Below, piece by piece: positions 1 through 7,322 of a stretch of 30,229 nt of DNA. The stretch spans positions 1 to 30,229 of the forward strand of contig DATIFK010000059.1 of the NCBI GenBank assembly GCA_035455265.1, given 5' to 3'. Source of the stretch: MGOM01 sp035455265. Its GTDB lineage: Bacteria > Chloroflexota > Anaerolineae > Anaerolineales > E44-bin32. Both the position numbers and the translations under genes were made by a program. Within the stretch, counting starts at the first letter, position 1; each line of letters opens with the position of its first letter. Under the pieces are notes generated by a model. The model saw nothing but the letters and a program-made list of their open reading frames with translations, was not told the origin of the DNA and made no database searches.

Positions 1-33
1 ATCACTCCGTTCCCTTCCTCACTGGGGGCAAAG

Positions 34-60
34 GGGGAGGGGGTGAGGCTCCCCCTCCCC
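34..60 (-). terminator. Perfect 10-bp G/C hairpin downstream of the OppF gene
   Basis: Arms 34-43 and 51-60 are perfectly complementary (GGGGAGGGGG against CCCCCTCCCC) around a 7-base loop. Read leftward it lies about 260 bases after the OppF stop, but only three T residues follow, so it is not a classical intrinsic terminator. The G-rich strand (G runs at about 24-43) could also form a G-quadruplex. Terminator is a guess from position and stem strength. Confidence 0.35.
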
Positions 61-237
61 CTGCAAGCGGCGGCTGGTCGAGTCGCTCCCCCGAGGCCCC
101 GCTCCGCCGCGCGAGTGCCGAGGCGTGTCTCCGCGCCAGTAGCCCGAACGGCGCCACCATCGACGGTGATTGCCCGGTCGTCAGTCGTGCTGCGGCGAAT
201 CTTCTCCCGGCGGGGAGCGTCCAATAATTCGGGTCAA

Positions 238-307
238 GGAACTGGGAACTGGGAACTGGGAAGTGGAGACTGGAAACTGGTGACTGGAGGCTAGGGGCTG
301 GGGGCTG
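238..307. repeat. Degenerate heptamer tandem array A (10 units)
   Basis: Ten head-to-tail 7-base units run without a break. The first three are identical (GGAACTG); later units drift to GGAAGTG, GAGACTG, GAAACTG, GTGACTG, GAGGCTA and twice GGGGCTG. The period of exactly seven is kept throughout while the bases change. The array ends just outside the stop of the OppF gene. It is one of several such arrays in the window, each with a different unit. Confidence 0.85.
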
Positions 308-316
308 GCCTGGCGG

Positions 317-1291
317 CTACTCCACCCGCCAGCAGGCGACGAAGTGGTCCGGGCTGACTTCGCTGAGCCTGGGCTCCTGCACTGCGCAGTGAGGCATGGC
401 CACCGGGCAGCGAGGGTGAAAGCGACACCCCGACGGCGGACGAAGCGGGCTGGGCACGTCTCCCGGCAACAGGATGCGCTGGCGGCGCAGGCGCGGGTCG
501 GGCATGGGAATGGCCGACATCAACGCCTGGGTGTAGGGATGGAGCGGGTTGCGGAAGAGCTCCACTTGAGGGGCCAGCTCCACGATCTTGCCGAGGTACA
601 TGACGGCCACGCGGTCGGAGATATGCTCGACGACGCTCATGTTGTGGGCGATGAACAGATACGTCAGGTGGAACTCGGCCTGCAAATCCTTAAGGATGTT
701 GAGCACCTGCGACTGGATCGAGACATCCAGGGCCGAGACGGGCTCGTCGGCGACGATGAATTTCGGACGCAGCGCCAGGGCGCGAGCGATGCCGATGCGC
801 TGCCGCTGCCCGCCGGAGAACTCGTGCGGGTAGCGCCGGGCGTGGTACGGCTCCAGGCCGACCTTCTTCAGCGTCTCGAGGACGACGGTCTGGCGTTCCT
901 GGCGCGTCCCGATCCCATGGATGCGCAAGCCCTCACCGACGGAGGTGCCGATCGGCATACGCGGGTCGAGCGACGAGTAAGGGTCCTGGAAGATGATCTG
1001 CATGTTGCGGCGGATGGCTTTGAGGTCGGCTCCCCTCAGCCGCAGGATGTCGTTGCCCTCGAAGCGCACCGATCCGCTCGTCGGCTCGATCAGGCGCAGC
1101 ATGGCGCGGCCGACGGTCGTCTTGCCGCAGCCCGATTCCCCGACCAGGCCGAGCGTCTCGCCCGGGCGAATGGTGAACGAGACTCCGTCGACCGCCTGGA
1201 CCCAGGCGGTGATGCGCTGCAGCACGCCCCCGCGGACCGGGAAGTGCTTGACCAGGTCGCGAACTTCGATGAGGGTCTGATCGGCCGTCAC
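317..1291 (-). CDS. Peptide/nickel-type ABC transporter ATPase, OppF/DppF family (pair 1)
   Basis: Cytoplasmic ATPase subunit that, with the OppD-type partner encoded just upstream, should power import through a DppB/DppC-type channel. Visible motifs are Walker A GESGCGKTT (near residue 51), Q-loop FQDPYSS, signature FSGGQRQR, Walker B FIVADEP and an H-loop IAHNMS. The C-terminal oligopeptide-type extension has the usual cysteines (GCRFHPRCP...HC...ACW). I chose the GTG at 1291 because it overlaps the TGA of the upstream OppD gene as GTGA, which indicates translational coupling. An ATG at 1363 would add an Arg-rich stretch with no family similarity. The length of 324 residues is normal. The transported substrate cannot be told; the neighbouring permeases and binding protein suggest oligopeptides or related solutes. 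Confidence 0.93.
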   Translation of the reverse strand: MTADQTLIEVRDLVKHFPVRGGVLQRITAWVQAVDGVSFTIRPGETLGLVGESGCGKTTVGRAMLRLIEPTSGSVRFEGNDILRLRGADLKAIRRNMQIIFQDPYSSLDPRMPIGTSVGEGLRIHGIGTRQERQTVVLETLKKVGLEPYHARRYPHEFSGGQRQRIGIARALALRPKFIVADEPVSALDVSIQSQVLNILKDLQAEFHLTYLFIAHNMSVVEHISDRVAVMYLGKIVELAPQVELFRNPLHPYTQALMSAIPMPDPRLRRQRILLPGDVPSPLRPPSGCRFHPRCPVAMPHCAVQEPRLSEVSPDHFVACWRVE

Positions 1292-2367
1292 GTCGGCCCC
1301 CGGCTGGCGACGGCGGCGGCCGACAGCGGGGCCGTGTGCCCATCCCCGTTCTCGTACAGCCAACAGCGGGCCAGATGAGCCGGCTCATGTTCCACCAAGT
1401 TCGGATCCAGCCGCGTGCAAATCTCCAATTGGTATTCGAGGCGCGATCGACAGCGGGGCGCGAAACGGCAGCCCGGCGGCAGTTCGACCAGATTCGGCAC
1501 GGAGCCGGGAATCACATCCAGCCGATCTTTGACTTGGCCCAACACGGGGATGGAGGCCATCAAGCCCTGGGTGTAGGGATGCAGGGGCTTGTCGAAGAGG
1601 CGCGTGACCGAGGCCTCCTCGACGATTTCGCCGGCGTACATCACTCCCACGCGGTCGGCCATCTCGGCCACGACGCCCAGGTCATGCGTGATCAGGATGA
1701 TCGCCGTGCCGGTCTTGGCCCGCAGCTCGCGCATCAGATCCAGGATCTGCGCCTGGATGGTCACGTCCAGGGCGGTCGTGGGCTCATCGGCGATCAGCAA
1801 GACCGGGGAACAGGCCAGCGCCATGGCGATCATGACGCGCTGCGCCATCCCGCCCGACAGTTCATGCGGGTAGGAGTTCAGCCGGCTGTCGGAGTCGGGG
1901 ATTCCGACCAGTCCGAGAAGTTCGCCGGCGCGGGCCCAGGCCTGCTCTTTGTTCATCGCCATGTGCAGCTGCAGCACTTCGGAGATCTGTTCGCCGACGC
2001 TGAACACCGGATTGAGGCTGGATTGGGGCTGTTGGAAGATCATCGAGATGCGACTGCCGCGCACCTCGGTCATCTCTTCCTCGTCCAGATCCAGCAGGTT
2101 CCTGCCGGCGAAGACCACCGAGCCGCCGACGACTCGACCCGGATTGTCGATCAGGCGCAGGATGGTGAGGGCGGTGACGCTCTTGCCGCAGCCGGACTCG
2201 CCGACCAGGCTGAAAACCTCCCCCTGATGGACAGAGAAGCTGACACCATCGACGGCCTTGACCACGCCGTCGTCGGTGTAGAAGTACGTCCGCAGCTGCT
2301 CCACGTCCAGAAGGTCGACAGGGGCATTGCTCACTGAAGGGTCCCTCACCAAGGCGGCCTCGGCCAC
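1288..2367 (-). CDS. Peptide/nickel-type ABC transporter ATPase, OppD/DppD family (pair 1)
   Basis: First ATPase of pair 1. Walker A GESGCGKSV is near residue 56, the Q-loop FQQPQSSLNP near 111, the signature LSGGMAQRV near 170 and Walker B LLIADEPTTALD near 190. These are the OppD-type variants, as the GGMAQRV signature differs from the GGQRQRI of OppF. A C-terminal cysteine-bearing extension (GCRFAPRC...C...RCW) is present. The start is the GTG at 2367, preceded at about 6 bases by GAGGG; a GTG at 2334 is a weaker alternative. The gene overlaps the OppF start by four bases. It is separated from the upstream cytochrome gene by 120 bases holding a possible promoter, so pair 1 may be transcribed partly on its own. 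Length (359 residues) is slightly above the family average because of the C-terminus. Confidence 0.93.
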   Translation of the reverse strand: MAEAALVRDPSVSNAPVDLLDVEQLRTYFYTDDGVVKAVDGVSFSVHQGEVFSLVGESGCGKSVTALTILRLIDNPGRVVGGSVVFAGRNLLDLDEEEMTEVRGSRISMIFQQPQSSLNPVFSVGEQISEVLQLHMAMNKEQAWARAGELLGLVGIPDSDSRLNSYPHELSGGMAQRVMIAMALACSPVLLIADEPTTALDVTIQAQILDLMRELRAKTGTAIILITHDLGVVAEMADRVGVMYAGEIVEEASVTRLFDKPLHPYTQGLMASIPVLGQVKDRLDVIPGSVPNLVELPPGCRFAPRCRSRLEYQLEICTRLDPNLVEHEPAHLARCWLYENGDGHTAPLSAAAVASRGPT

Positions 2368-2433
2368 CGGTATCCCTCTTCAAGTGGAGCGGCCGCCGCC
2401 TGACCAGGCGCCGGTCGCTTTCGACGAGCGGGG

Positions 2434-2462
2434 AGTATACCCGAGGAGGCGCCCCGCGTCGG
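2434..2462 (-). promoter_or_regulatory. Possible promoter for ATPase pair 1
   Basis: On the minus strand a TATACT box (2439-2434) is preceded at 17 bases by CCGACG (2462-2457), which keeps only the GAC of the -35 consensus. The ten bases GGGTATACTC also occur at the strong rRNA promoter at 29715. The predicted start near 2427 would give a leader of about 60 bases. Support is moderate because the -35 is poor. Confidence 0.4.
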
Positions 2463-2487
2463 GGAATCTGGTCTCGGGGAGGCTGCC

Positions 2488-3039
2488 TCAAGAGCCGAGC
2501 TGGATGGAGTCCGCGTTCTCGGGGCCGATCGCCGACGTATCCAGGGGCAGGTGGTTCATGCTGAGCAGCAGCGCGGTCAGATCCCAGTAGTCCTGATCCT
2601 CGAGCACGCCCGGCTCCTGGAACGGCATGGCGGCGCTGATGAAGGCCTTCAGGTCCGCCGCCGTGCGGAACTGGGAAAGGGCGGTGGGGCCGACCAGAGC
2701 AGGAACGGTGCGAGGCAGGACGAAGCCTCCCGGCGGGTGGTTGACGTTGTGGCACTTCGACTGCCAGCAGTTCTGATCCTGGGGAGGCCAGGTGGCGCGG
2801 AACTCGTCCGTCAGGCCCTGGCCGACGTCACCGTGGCAGCTGATGCACCACAGCCTGAAGATGGGCCCACCCCGGTCGAGCTGCTGCGACAACGTGCCAC
2901 GATCGGGCGAGGCCGTCGGCTCTGCGGTGGCGGTGGGCGTTGGGCTGGGGGCCGGCGCGGCACACGCCGCGAGGAATACCGCGGTGAGGCACAACCCGAC
3001 GGCCAGCCCAGGCGGGGGCGCTGCAGCTGATTTCCTCAC
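2488..3039 (-). CDS. c-type cytochrome lipoprotein with CXXCH and unusual CX4CH motifs
   Basis: Predicted lipid-anchored electron carrier on the outer face of the membrane. With the GTG start at 3039 the protein has 183 residues: a signal sequence with lipobox FLAAC (Cys26), a Pro/Thr/Ala linker, a CISCH haem-attachment site (65-69), a second CWQSKCH motif (91-97) with four instead of two spacing residues, and Met138 in AAMPF as a likely axial ligand. I prefer GTG 3039 because GGAG lies seven bases upstream; GTG 3072 would add 11 residues. The gene sits between the permease DppC and ATPase OppD genes, an odd place for a cytochrome. CX4CH haem sites are known in some multihaem cytochromes, so two haems are possible, but the second cysteine pair could instead be a disulfide or metal site. 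The redox partner is unknown. Confidence 0.82.
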   Translation of the reverse strand: MRKSAAAPPPGLAVGLCLTAVFLAACAAPAPSPTPTATAEPTASPDRGTLSQQLDRGGPIFRLWCISCHGDVGQGLTDEFRATWPPQDQNCWQSKCHNVNHPPGGFVLPRTVPALVGPTALSQFRTAADLKAFISAAMPFQEPGVLEDQDYWDLTALLLSMNHLPLDTSAIGPENADSIQLGS

Positions 3040-3154
3040 ACCCCTACTCCACAACCTGACACGATCCCGCACAAGGGACCTTCTTCCCCTCTTGATACGG
3101 CTGTCAGGCTGTGTTCGGTTCTGCTCCGGCGCCGTGCCACGGCCCCAGGCAAGC

Positions 3155-3178
3155 GCCGAGCCCTTCGCAGGGCTCGGC
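3155..3178 (-). terminator. Perfect 9-bp hairpin after the DppC gene
   Basis: Arms 3155-3163 and 3170-3178 (GCCGAGCCC against GGGCTCGGC) pair perfectly around a six-base loop, starting 24 bases after the DppC stop in the leftward direction. There is no following T run, so it may stabilise the upstream mRNA end or attenuate rather than fully terminate before the cytochrome gene. Confidence 0.5.
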
Positions 3179-3201
3179 AGATGTGTAACTCCATCCCTGG
3201 G

Positions 3202-4224
3202 TCACTGTGTGCCGCGCAACCTCGGGTCCAGCGCATCGCGCAGCCCGTCGCCCAGGAAGTTGAAGGCGAACATGGTGATCGCCAATGCCAGGGCCGGGAA
3301 GATGACCTGGTTCGGGTAGGTGCGGACCACGCCCGAGCCGTCGGAAATCATGATGCCCCACGACGGCGTCGGCGGATTGACCCCCAGGCCGATGAAGGAC
3401 AGGAAGGCCTCGGTCGAGATGTAGCCCGGGATGGCCAGCGTCTCGGCCACCACCAGCGGGCCGACGATGTTCGGCAGGATGTGACGAGCCATGATGCGGA
3501 TGTTGCTCGAGCCGATGGTGCGGGCGGCCTCGACGAACTCCTTCTCCCGCACCGAGAGCACCTGGCCGCGGGTCAGACGGGCCATCGTCTCCCAGGCCGT
3601 CAGGCCGATGCCGACGAAGATGAAGAGAAGGCCTCCCATGCTCTTGTCGAGCTGACTGACGGAGTAGACGAACGTACCAGGTTCGGGTCTGGCGAAGGTG
3701 CCGCGGAAGAAGGCCATCATCAGGATGATGAACAACAGCGACGGGAAGGCATACAGCACGTCGACGACGCGCATCATCATGTTGTCGACCCGGCCGCCGA
3801 AAAAGCCGGAGATGCTGCCGTAGGTCACGCCGATCAGCAGGCTGATGAGCGGCGCGATGATCGCCACCGTCAGCGAGACGCGCGCCCCGAAGACCAGCCG
3901 GCTGAACAGGTCCCGCCCGACGTAGTCGGCGCCCAGCATGTAGTGGGTGCTGAGGTTGGCGTAGTCCTTCATGAAGGGAAAGATATTGAGAAACCATTGC
4001 GGGATGGCATTGTTGTCGACCAGAACCTGCTCGTCGTAGGGCTTGGGGGCGATGACGTTGGCGAAAATGGCGGTCAACGCCAGGACGATCACGATGGTCC
4101 CGCCGATGACCGCCGCCCGGTTGCGGATCAGGCGCCCAAAGGCGTCCTCGAACATGCTCTCGCGTCGCCGGGTGAGCGGGACGCCCGCCGCGCCCGCACG
4201 CAAGACATCGCTTCGAACGGCCAT
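3202..4224 (-). CDS. Peptide/nickel-type ABC transporter permease, DppC/OppC family
   Basis: Integral membrane subunit of the import channel. The protein (340 residues, usual for the family is about 280-340) has an N-terminal membrane helix near 38-60, the typical DppC segment LGADYVGRDLFSR (97-109) just after a long periplasmic loop, further helices, and the ATPase-coupling EAA loop VEAARTIGSSNIRIMARHIL (231-250) followed by PNIVGPLVV. The ATG at 4224 has AGGAGG upstream. It starts 14 bases after the DppB stop, so the two permeases are co-translated partners. It should pair with DppB (4239-5297) and with one of the two ATPase pairs nearby. Confidence 0.94.
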   Translation of the reverse strand: MAVRSDVLRAGAAGVPLTRRRESMFEDAFGRLIRNRAAVIGGTIVIVLALTAIFANVIAPKPYDEQVLVDNNAIPQWFLNIFPFMKDYANLSTHYMLGADYVGRDLFSRLVFGARVSLTVAIIAPLISLLIGVTYGSISGFFGGRVDNMMMRVVDVLYAFPSLLFIILMMAFFRGTFARPEPGTFVYSVSQLDKSMGGLLFIFVGIGLTAWETMARLTRGQVLSVREKEFVEAARTIGSSNIRIMARHILPNIVGPLVVAETLAIPGYISTEAFLSFIGLGVNPPTPSWGIMISDGSGVVRTYPNQVIFPALALAITMFAFNFLGDGLRDALDPRLRGTQ

Positions 4225-4238
4225 GTCAGCCTCCTACC

Positions 4239-5297
4239 CTAGGTGTACCGGATCCGCGGGTCGAGGAACGCGTACATCAGATCGACGACCAGGTTGGCGA
4301 TCACCAGGAGCAGGGCATAAAGCAGGATCGTGCCCATGATGACCGGGTAGTCGCGGTTGGTGATGCTGGTGACGAAGTACTTGCCCATCCCGGGTATGCC
4401 GAAGATCAGTTCGGTGACGAACGTCCCAGTCACCAGGATGGCGAACAGCGGCCCGAGGATGGTCACGACGGGGATCAGGGAATTCTTCAGGGCGTGGCGC
4501 ATGATCACCATGCGCTCGGACAGGCCCTTGGCTCGCGCCGTGCGGATGTAGTCCTCGCGGATGACCTGAAGCAGGCTGGCCCGGCTCAGCCGTGCGATGA
4601 GGGCCGACTGAGCGAAACCGAGGGCGAAGGCCGGCAGGGCGGCAAAGCGGAAGTACTCCAGGTCCAGTTTGGATGGGAACAGGCCCATCACGAACGGCGG
4701 CCTGGCCCCCCAGCCGGTGGGTGGGAACCATTTCAAGATCACGCCGAAGATCGACACCAGGATCGGGCCGAGGACGATGACCGGCACACTGACCCCCAGG
4801 ATGGCGACGCTCATGCCGAAGTAGTCCAGCGCCGTGTTCTGTTTGAGGGCGGCCAGGATTCCCAACGGCAGGCCGATCACCACCGCCAGCGACAGCGCCA
4901 TCACCCCGAGCTGGAAGGAGACGGGGAGGTTGTCACGGAAGATGTCATTGACGGTGCGGCTGCGAGAGCGGTAGGACGGGCCGAAGTTCATCCACTTCAG
5001 CCACGAATTGTCCCCTACTTTGATGTTGATCAGGCCGTCGTCCAACAGCGACACACCGGGGGTCACGTGCGAGATGCGCGGGATGAGGACATCGTAGACG
5101 TAGCGCAGGTATTGCATGGGCAGGGACTCGTCGAGATGGTAGCGGGCGTTCAGGTTGGCGATGATCTCATCGGGGAGCCGCTTCTCGCGGTCGAACGGCC
5201 CCCCGGGGATGGCGTGCATCAAGCTGAAGGTGATCAACGACACGACGATCAGAACGAGGATCATCCACAACGATCGGCGCACTACATATCGGCCCAT
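4239..5297 (-). CDS. Peptide/nickel-type ABC transporter permease, DppB/OppB family
   Basis: Integral membrane partner of DppC. The protein of 352 residues opens with MGRYVVRRSLWMILVLIVVS, a classical DppB start, with the first helix at about 9-29. A long extracytoplasmic region runs to about 125, with further helices after it. The EAA coupling loop is EDYIRTARAKGLSERMVIMR (248-267), and the C-terminus ends in the family hallmark YAFLDPRIRY. The ATG has GGAGGTGGAG directly upstream. The gene follows the binding protein SBP1 after 130 bases that hold a very strong hairpin. The order SBP1-DppB-DppC matches standard peptide-uptake operons. Confidence 0.95.
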   Translation of the reverse strand: MGRYVVRRSLWMILVLIVVSLITFSLMHAIPGGPFDREKRLPDEIIANLNARYHLDESLPMQYLRYVYDVLIPRISHVTPGVSLLDDGLINIKVGDNSWLKWMNFGPSYRSRSRTVNDIFRDNLPVSFQLGVMALSLAVVIGLPLGILAALKQNTALDYFGMSVAILGVSVPVIVLGPILVSIFGVILKWFPPTGWGARPPFVMGLFPSKLDLEYFRFAALPAFALGFAQSALIARLSRASLLQVIREDYIRTARAKGLSERMVIMRHALKNSLIPVVTILGPLFAILVTGTFVTELIFGIPGMGKYFVTSITNRDYPVIMGTILLYALLLVIANLVVDLMYAFLDPRIRYT

Positions 5298-5375
5298 CGC
5301 TCCACCTCCGGCGGCACTCGCCAGGGCACTCGATCGCCGGGCCTCACCGCGATGGGGAACCGGCGCTCGGCCGCC

Positions 5376-5414
5376 CTGGAGAGGCGGGGGGAGGTCACCC
5401 TCCCCCCGCTCCAG
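5376..5414 (-). promoter_or_regulatory. Very strong hairpin between binding-protein and permease genes
   Basis: An 11-bp perfect stem (5384-5394 with 5399-5409, GCGGGGGGAGG against CCTCCCCCCGC, loop TCAC) is extended by a second 5-bp stem (CTGGA 5376-5380 with TCCAG 5410-5414). It starts 13 bases after the SBP1 stop. No T run follows. In binding-protein operons such intercistronic structures are known to protect the upstream message and so raise binding protein over permease; that role here is inferred. Confidence 0.65.
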
Positions 5415-5427
5415 GTCGTTCCCCGAG

Positions 5428-7230
5428 CTACTTGTTCAGATCCCACTTCTCGAAGTGCTCAAGCCCACCCAGCACGGAGAACGTGCGGGTGACGTACGGC
5501 TTGGTCACTGAGACGCGGGTGTACCAGTAGATCGGGATGATGGCGGCGTCGGTCTTGACGAGGATCTCTTCGGCCTGCGAGTAGAGATCGACACGCTTGA
5601 CAGGATCTGCCTCGCGTGCGGCCTCTACCACCAGGCGTTCGTAGTCCGCGTTTTCCCAACCGATGCCACCGCCGGACGCCCCGTTCGGGTTGGCCGAACC
5701 ACCCACGGCGAACACCTCACGGTCGAAGTTGTTCGCATCCGGGTAGTCCTGGCACCATCCGAGGCGGTAAACCTGCGGCGTGGCCACTGGATCGAGGATC
5801 GTCTTGAGGAAGACCGCCCACTCCTGGTTGGTCAGGTTGACCGTGATGCCCAGGGTGTCCTTCCACATTTGCTGGATGGCTTCGGCGATCTTCTGGTGGC
5901 CGCTGGATGTGTTGAACATCAGGGTGATGTTGACGTCGGCGGCGGTGATGCCCTTCTCATCCAGGTAGCTCTGTAGCTGCGCCTTGGCGTCCGTGGGGTC
6001 GTACTTGACGCCGAGGTCCGGGTGGTCGGCGACGGTCGGGGCGCCGGCCAGGCCGGGCCGAGCGAACCACTGCGCCGGCTCCTGACCGCCCTTGGTGACA
6101 TTGTCGATCAGGCTCTGGCGGTCGACCGCTTCCGACAGGGCCAGGCGGACGCGCTGATCGTTGGTGAATTCCGCCTGGGTGTTGAAGCCGTAGTAGTACG
6201 TGCACAGCACCGGGCCGATGACCAGTTCCTGCGACAGGACGGGGTCGGCCTTGACGCGGTCGATGTCGGCCAGCGGGACCGCGGCGACGTCCATGTTGCC
6301 CGCTTCGTACTCGGCGAAAGCCGCGATCTCATCGAGCATCGTGAAGCGAACGCGGTCGATCTTGGCCTGGGGGATGGCATCGCTGCCCGGCCAGAACGGG
6401 TTCTTCACCATCACGAGCTCGGTGTCGTGAACCCAGTCTTCGACCGTGTATGGACCATAGCCCTGGAAGAAGCCGGGCTCGGTCCAGCGGTCCCCACGAC
6501 CCTCGGTGCAGTCATCGCCTTCGATGATCCACTTCGGCTGGGCGTGGGCCACCCACATGCCGGCGATGTTGACGTTGTAGGCTGCAACCTCGTTGAACGT
6601 GATCTCCAACGTCCAGTCGTCCACCGCCTTCACGGCGACGGTCGTGGGATCCTCGCTCGTGCCGGCGTTGTAGTCCGAGGCGCCCTTGATGGCGAAGCCG
6701 AGCACGTAGGCGTAGTCGGAGGCCGTCGCCGGAGCGATGGTGCGCAGGATGCCGTACTCGAAGTCATGGGCGTTGACCATGCGCGGCGCGGGGGTCTCCT
6801 GGCAGTCCATCACCTGGACGACCTCGGTGCCGTTGAACTTGACCCACGGCACGTCGTTGCGCAGGTGGAAGGTGACCGTCTGGGTCCCGTCGGCATTGCT
6901 GACGGCGTCCCACGAGGTCGCCATACCGGGCTCGACGGCCGTCGTGACTTCGTTCTGGCGCGTCAAACCGACGGTCGTCTCATCCACTACCTGGACGGAG
7001 GTCGTGTCGGTCGACAGCGCCGGGTCGATCGTCGGTACATCACCGACGCCGCCGGTGTTGATGACCAACTCCTTGGGGCCCTCGGGCGCCGGCCCTGGAG
7101 TCGCGGTCACGACCTGGACCTCGCCGCCGACGATCACGGTCTGGACGACCGGGGTCGCCTGGCCGCAGGCCGCCAGGATTAGGCTCGCCGCCATCAGCAG
7201 CGAGACCACACTGAAGAGCTTCGTACGCAT
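5428..7230 (-). CDS. Family-5 extracellular solute-binding lipoprotein (SBP1)
   Basis: Predicted membrane-anchored receptor that captures peptide-like solutes for the DppB/DppC channel encoded next. The start is the ATG at 7230, which has AGGAGGGG 4-5 bases upstream; an earlier ATG-type start at 7260 would place ten odd residues before the signal peptide. The 600-residue protein begins with a Lys-containing n-region, a hydrophobic core and the lipobox LILAAC, then a Thr/Pro/Val-rich linker and a large domain with features of SBP family 5, such as VPTIDPAL near the mature start and VTFHLRNDVPW. The C-terminal part carries a typical QAEEILVKTDAAIIPIYW. Length is in the usual range for the family plus linker. 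Ligand identity cannot be read from sequence. Confidence 0.93.
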   Translation of the reverse strand: MRTKLFSVVSLLMAASLILAACGQATPVVQTVIVGGEVQVVTATPGPAPEGPKELVINTGGVGDVPTIDPALSTDTTSVQVVDETTVGLTRQNEVTTAVEPGMATSWDAVSNADGTQTVTFHLRNDVPWVKFNGTEVVQVMDCQETPAPRMVNAHDFEYGILRTIAPATASDYAYVLGFAIKGASDYNAGTSEDPTTVAVKAVDDWTLEITFNEVAAYNVNIAGMWVAHAQPKWIIEGDDCTEGRGDRWTEPGFFQGYGPYTVEDWVHDTELVMVKNPFWPGSDAIPQAKIDRVRFTMLDEIAAFAEYEAGNMDVAAVPLADIDRVKADPVLSQELVIGPVLCTYYYGFNTQAEFTNDQRVRLALSEAVDRQSLIDNVTKGGQEPAQWFARPGLAGAPTVADHPDLGVKYDPTDAKAQLQSYLDEKGITAADVNITLMFNTSSGHQKIAEAIQQMWKDTLGITVNLTNQEWAVFLKTILDPVATPQVYRLGWCQDYPDANNFDREVFAVGGSANPNGASGGGIGWENADYERLVVEAAREADPVKRVDLYSQAEEILVKTDAAIIPIYWYTRVSVTKPYVTRTFSVLGGLEHFEKWDLNK

Positions 7231-7322
7231 GCTTCCCCTCCTAGATGGGATCGGAACCACTTAGACTTCTGAATTGCGTTTCGTGGACGCTTTGGTTGCC
7301 GGGCCGGGGCTTCACCTCCTTT
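7231..7322 (-). other. Intercistronic gap with an isolated ribosome-binding-like sequence
   Basis: Directly after the OppF stop the minus strand reads AAAAGGAGGTGA, a full match to the 16S 3' end, followed by a GTG in frame with only about 24 codons (ending at 7241). The short frame has no recognisable content. It may be a leader peptide or chance; the true SBP1 ribosome site is further on at about 7235-7243. Confidence 0.3.

Larger units (their letters stand above)
1..316. other. Non-coding left edge
   Basis: I see no convincing gene here. One open frame at 43-294 is Arg/Ala/Pro-rich and runs straight into a tandem repeat, so it is not believable as protein. The stretch holds a perfect G/C hairpin (34-60) and a heptamer array (238-307), described separately. 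It lies downstream of the leftward OppF gene. Confidence 0.6.

Noticed and set aside
43..294. Open frame of 83 codons at the left edge
   Set aside because: Its end is made of the heptamer array and its start is Pro/Arg-rich with no ribosome site or family likeness.
238..307. CRISPR array
   Set aside because: Units are seven bases and directly adjacent with no spacers; no cas genes are present anywhere in the window.
344..1378. Long frames antisense to the transporter genes (also 1336-2337, 6022-7182, 7245-8450, 10225-11376, 22264-23952)
   Set aside because: High GC produces long antisense frames. The opposite strand encodes conserved family proteins, and the antisense products are His/Gln/Asp-rich shadows.
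7241..7314. Short frame after a perfect ribosome-binding-like sequence behind the OppF gene
   Set aside because: About 24 codons with no recognisable content; kept only as a note in the spacer entry.
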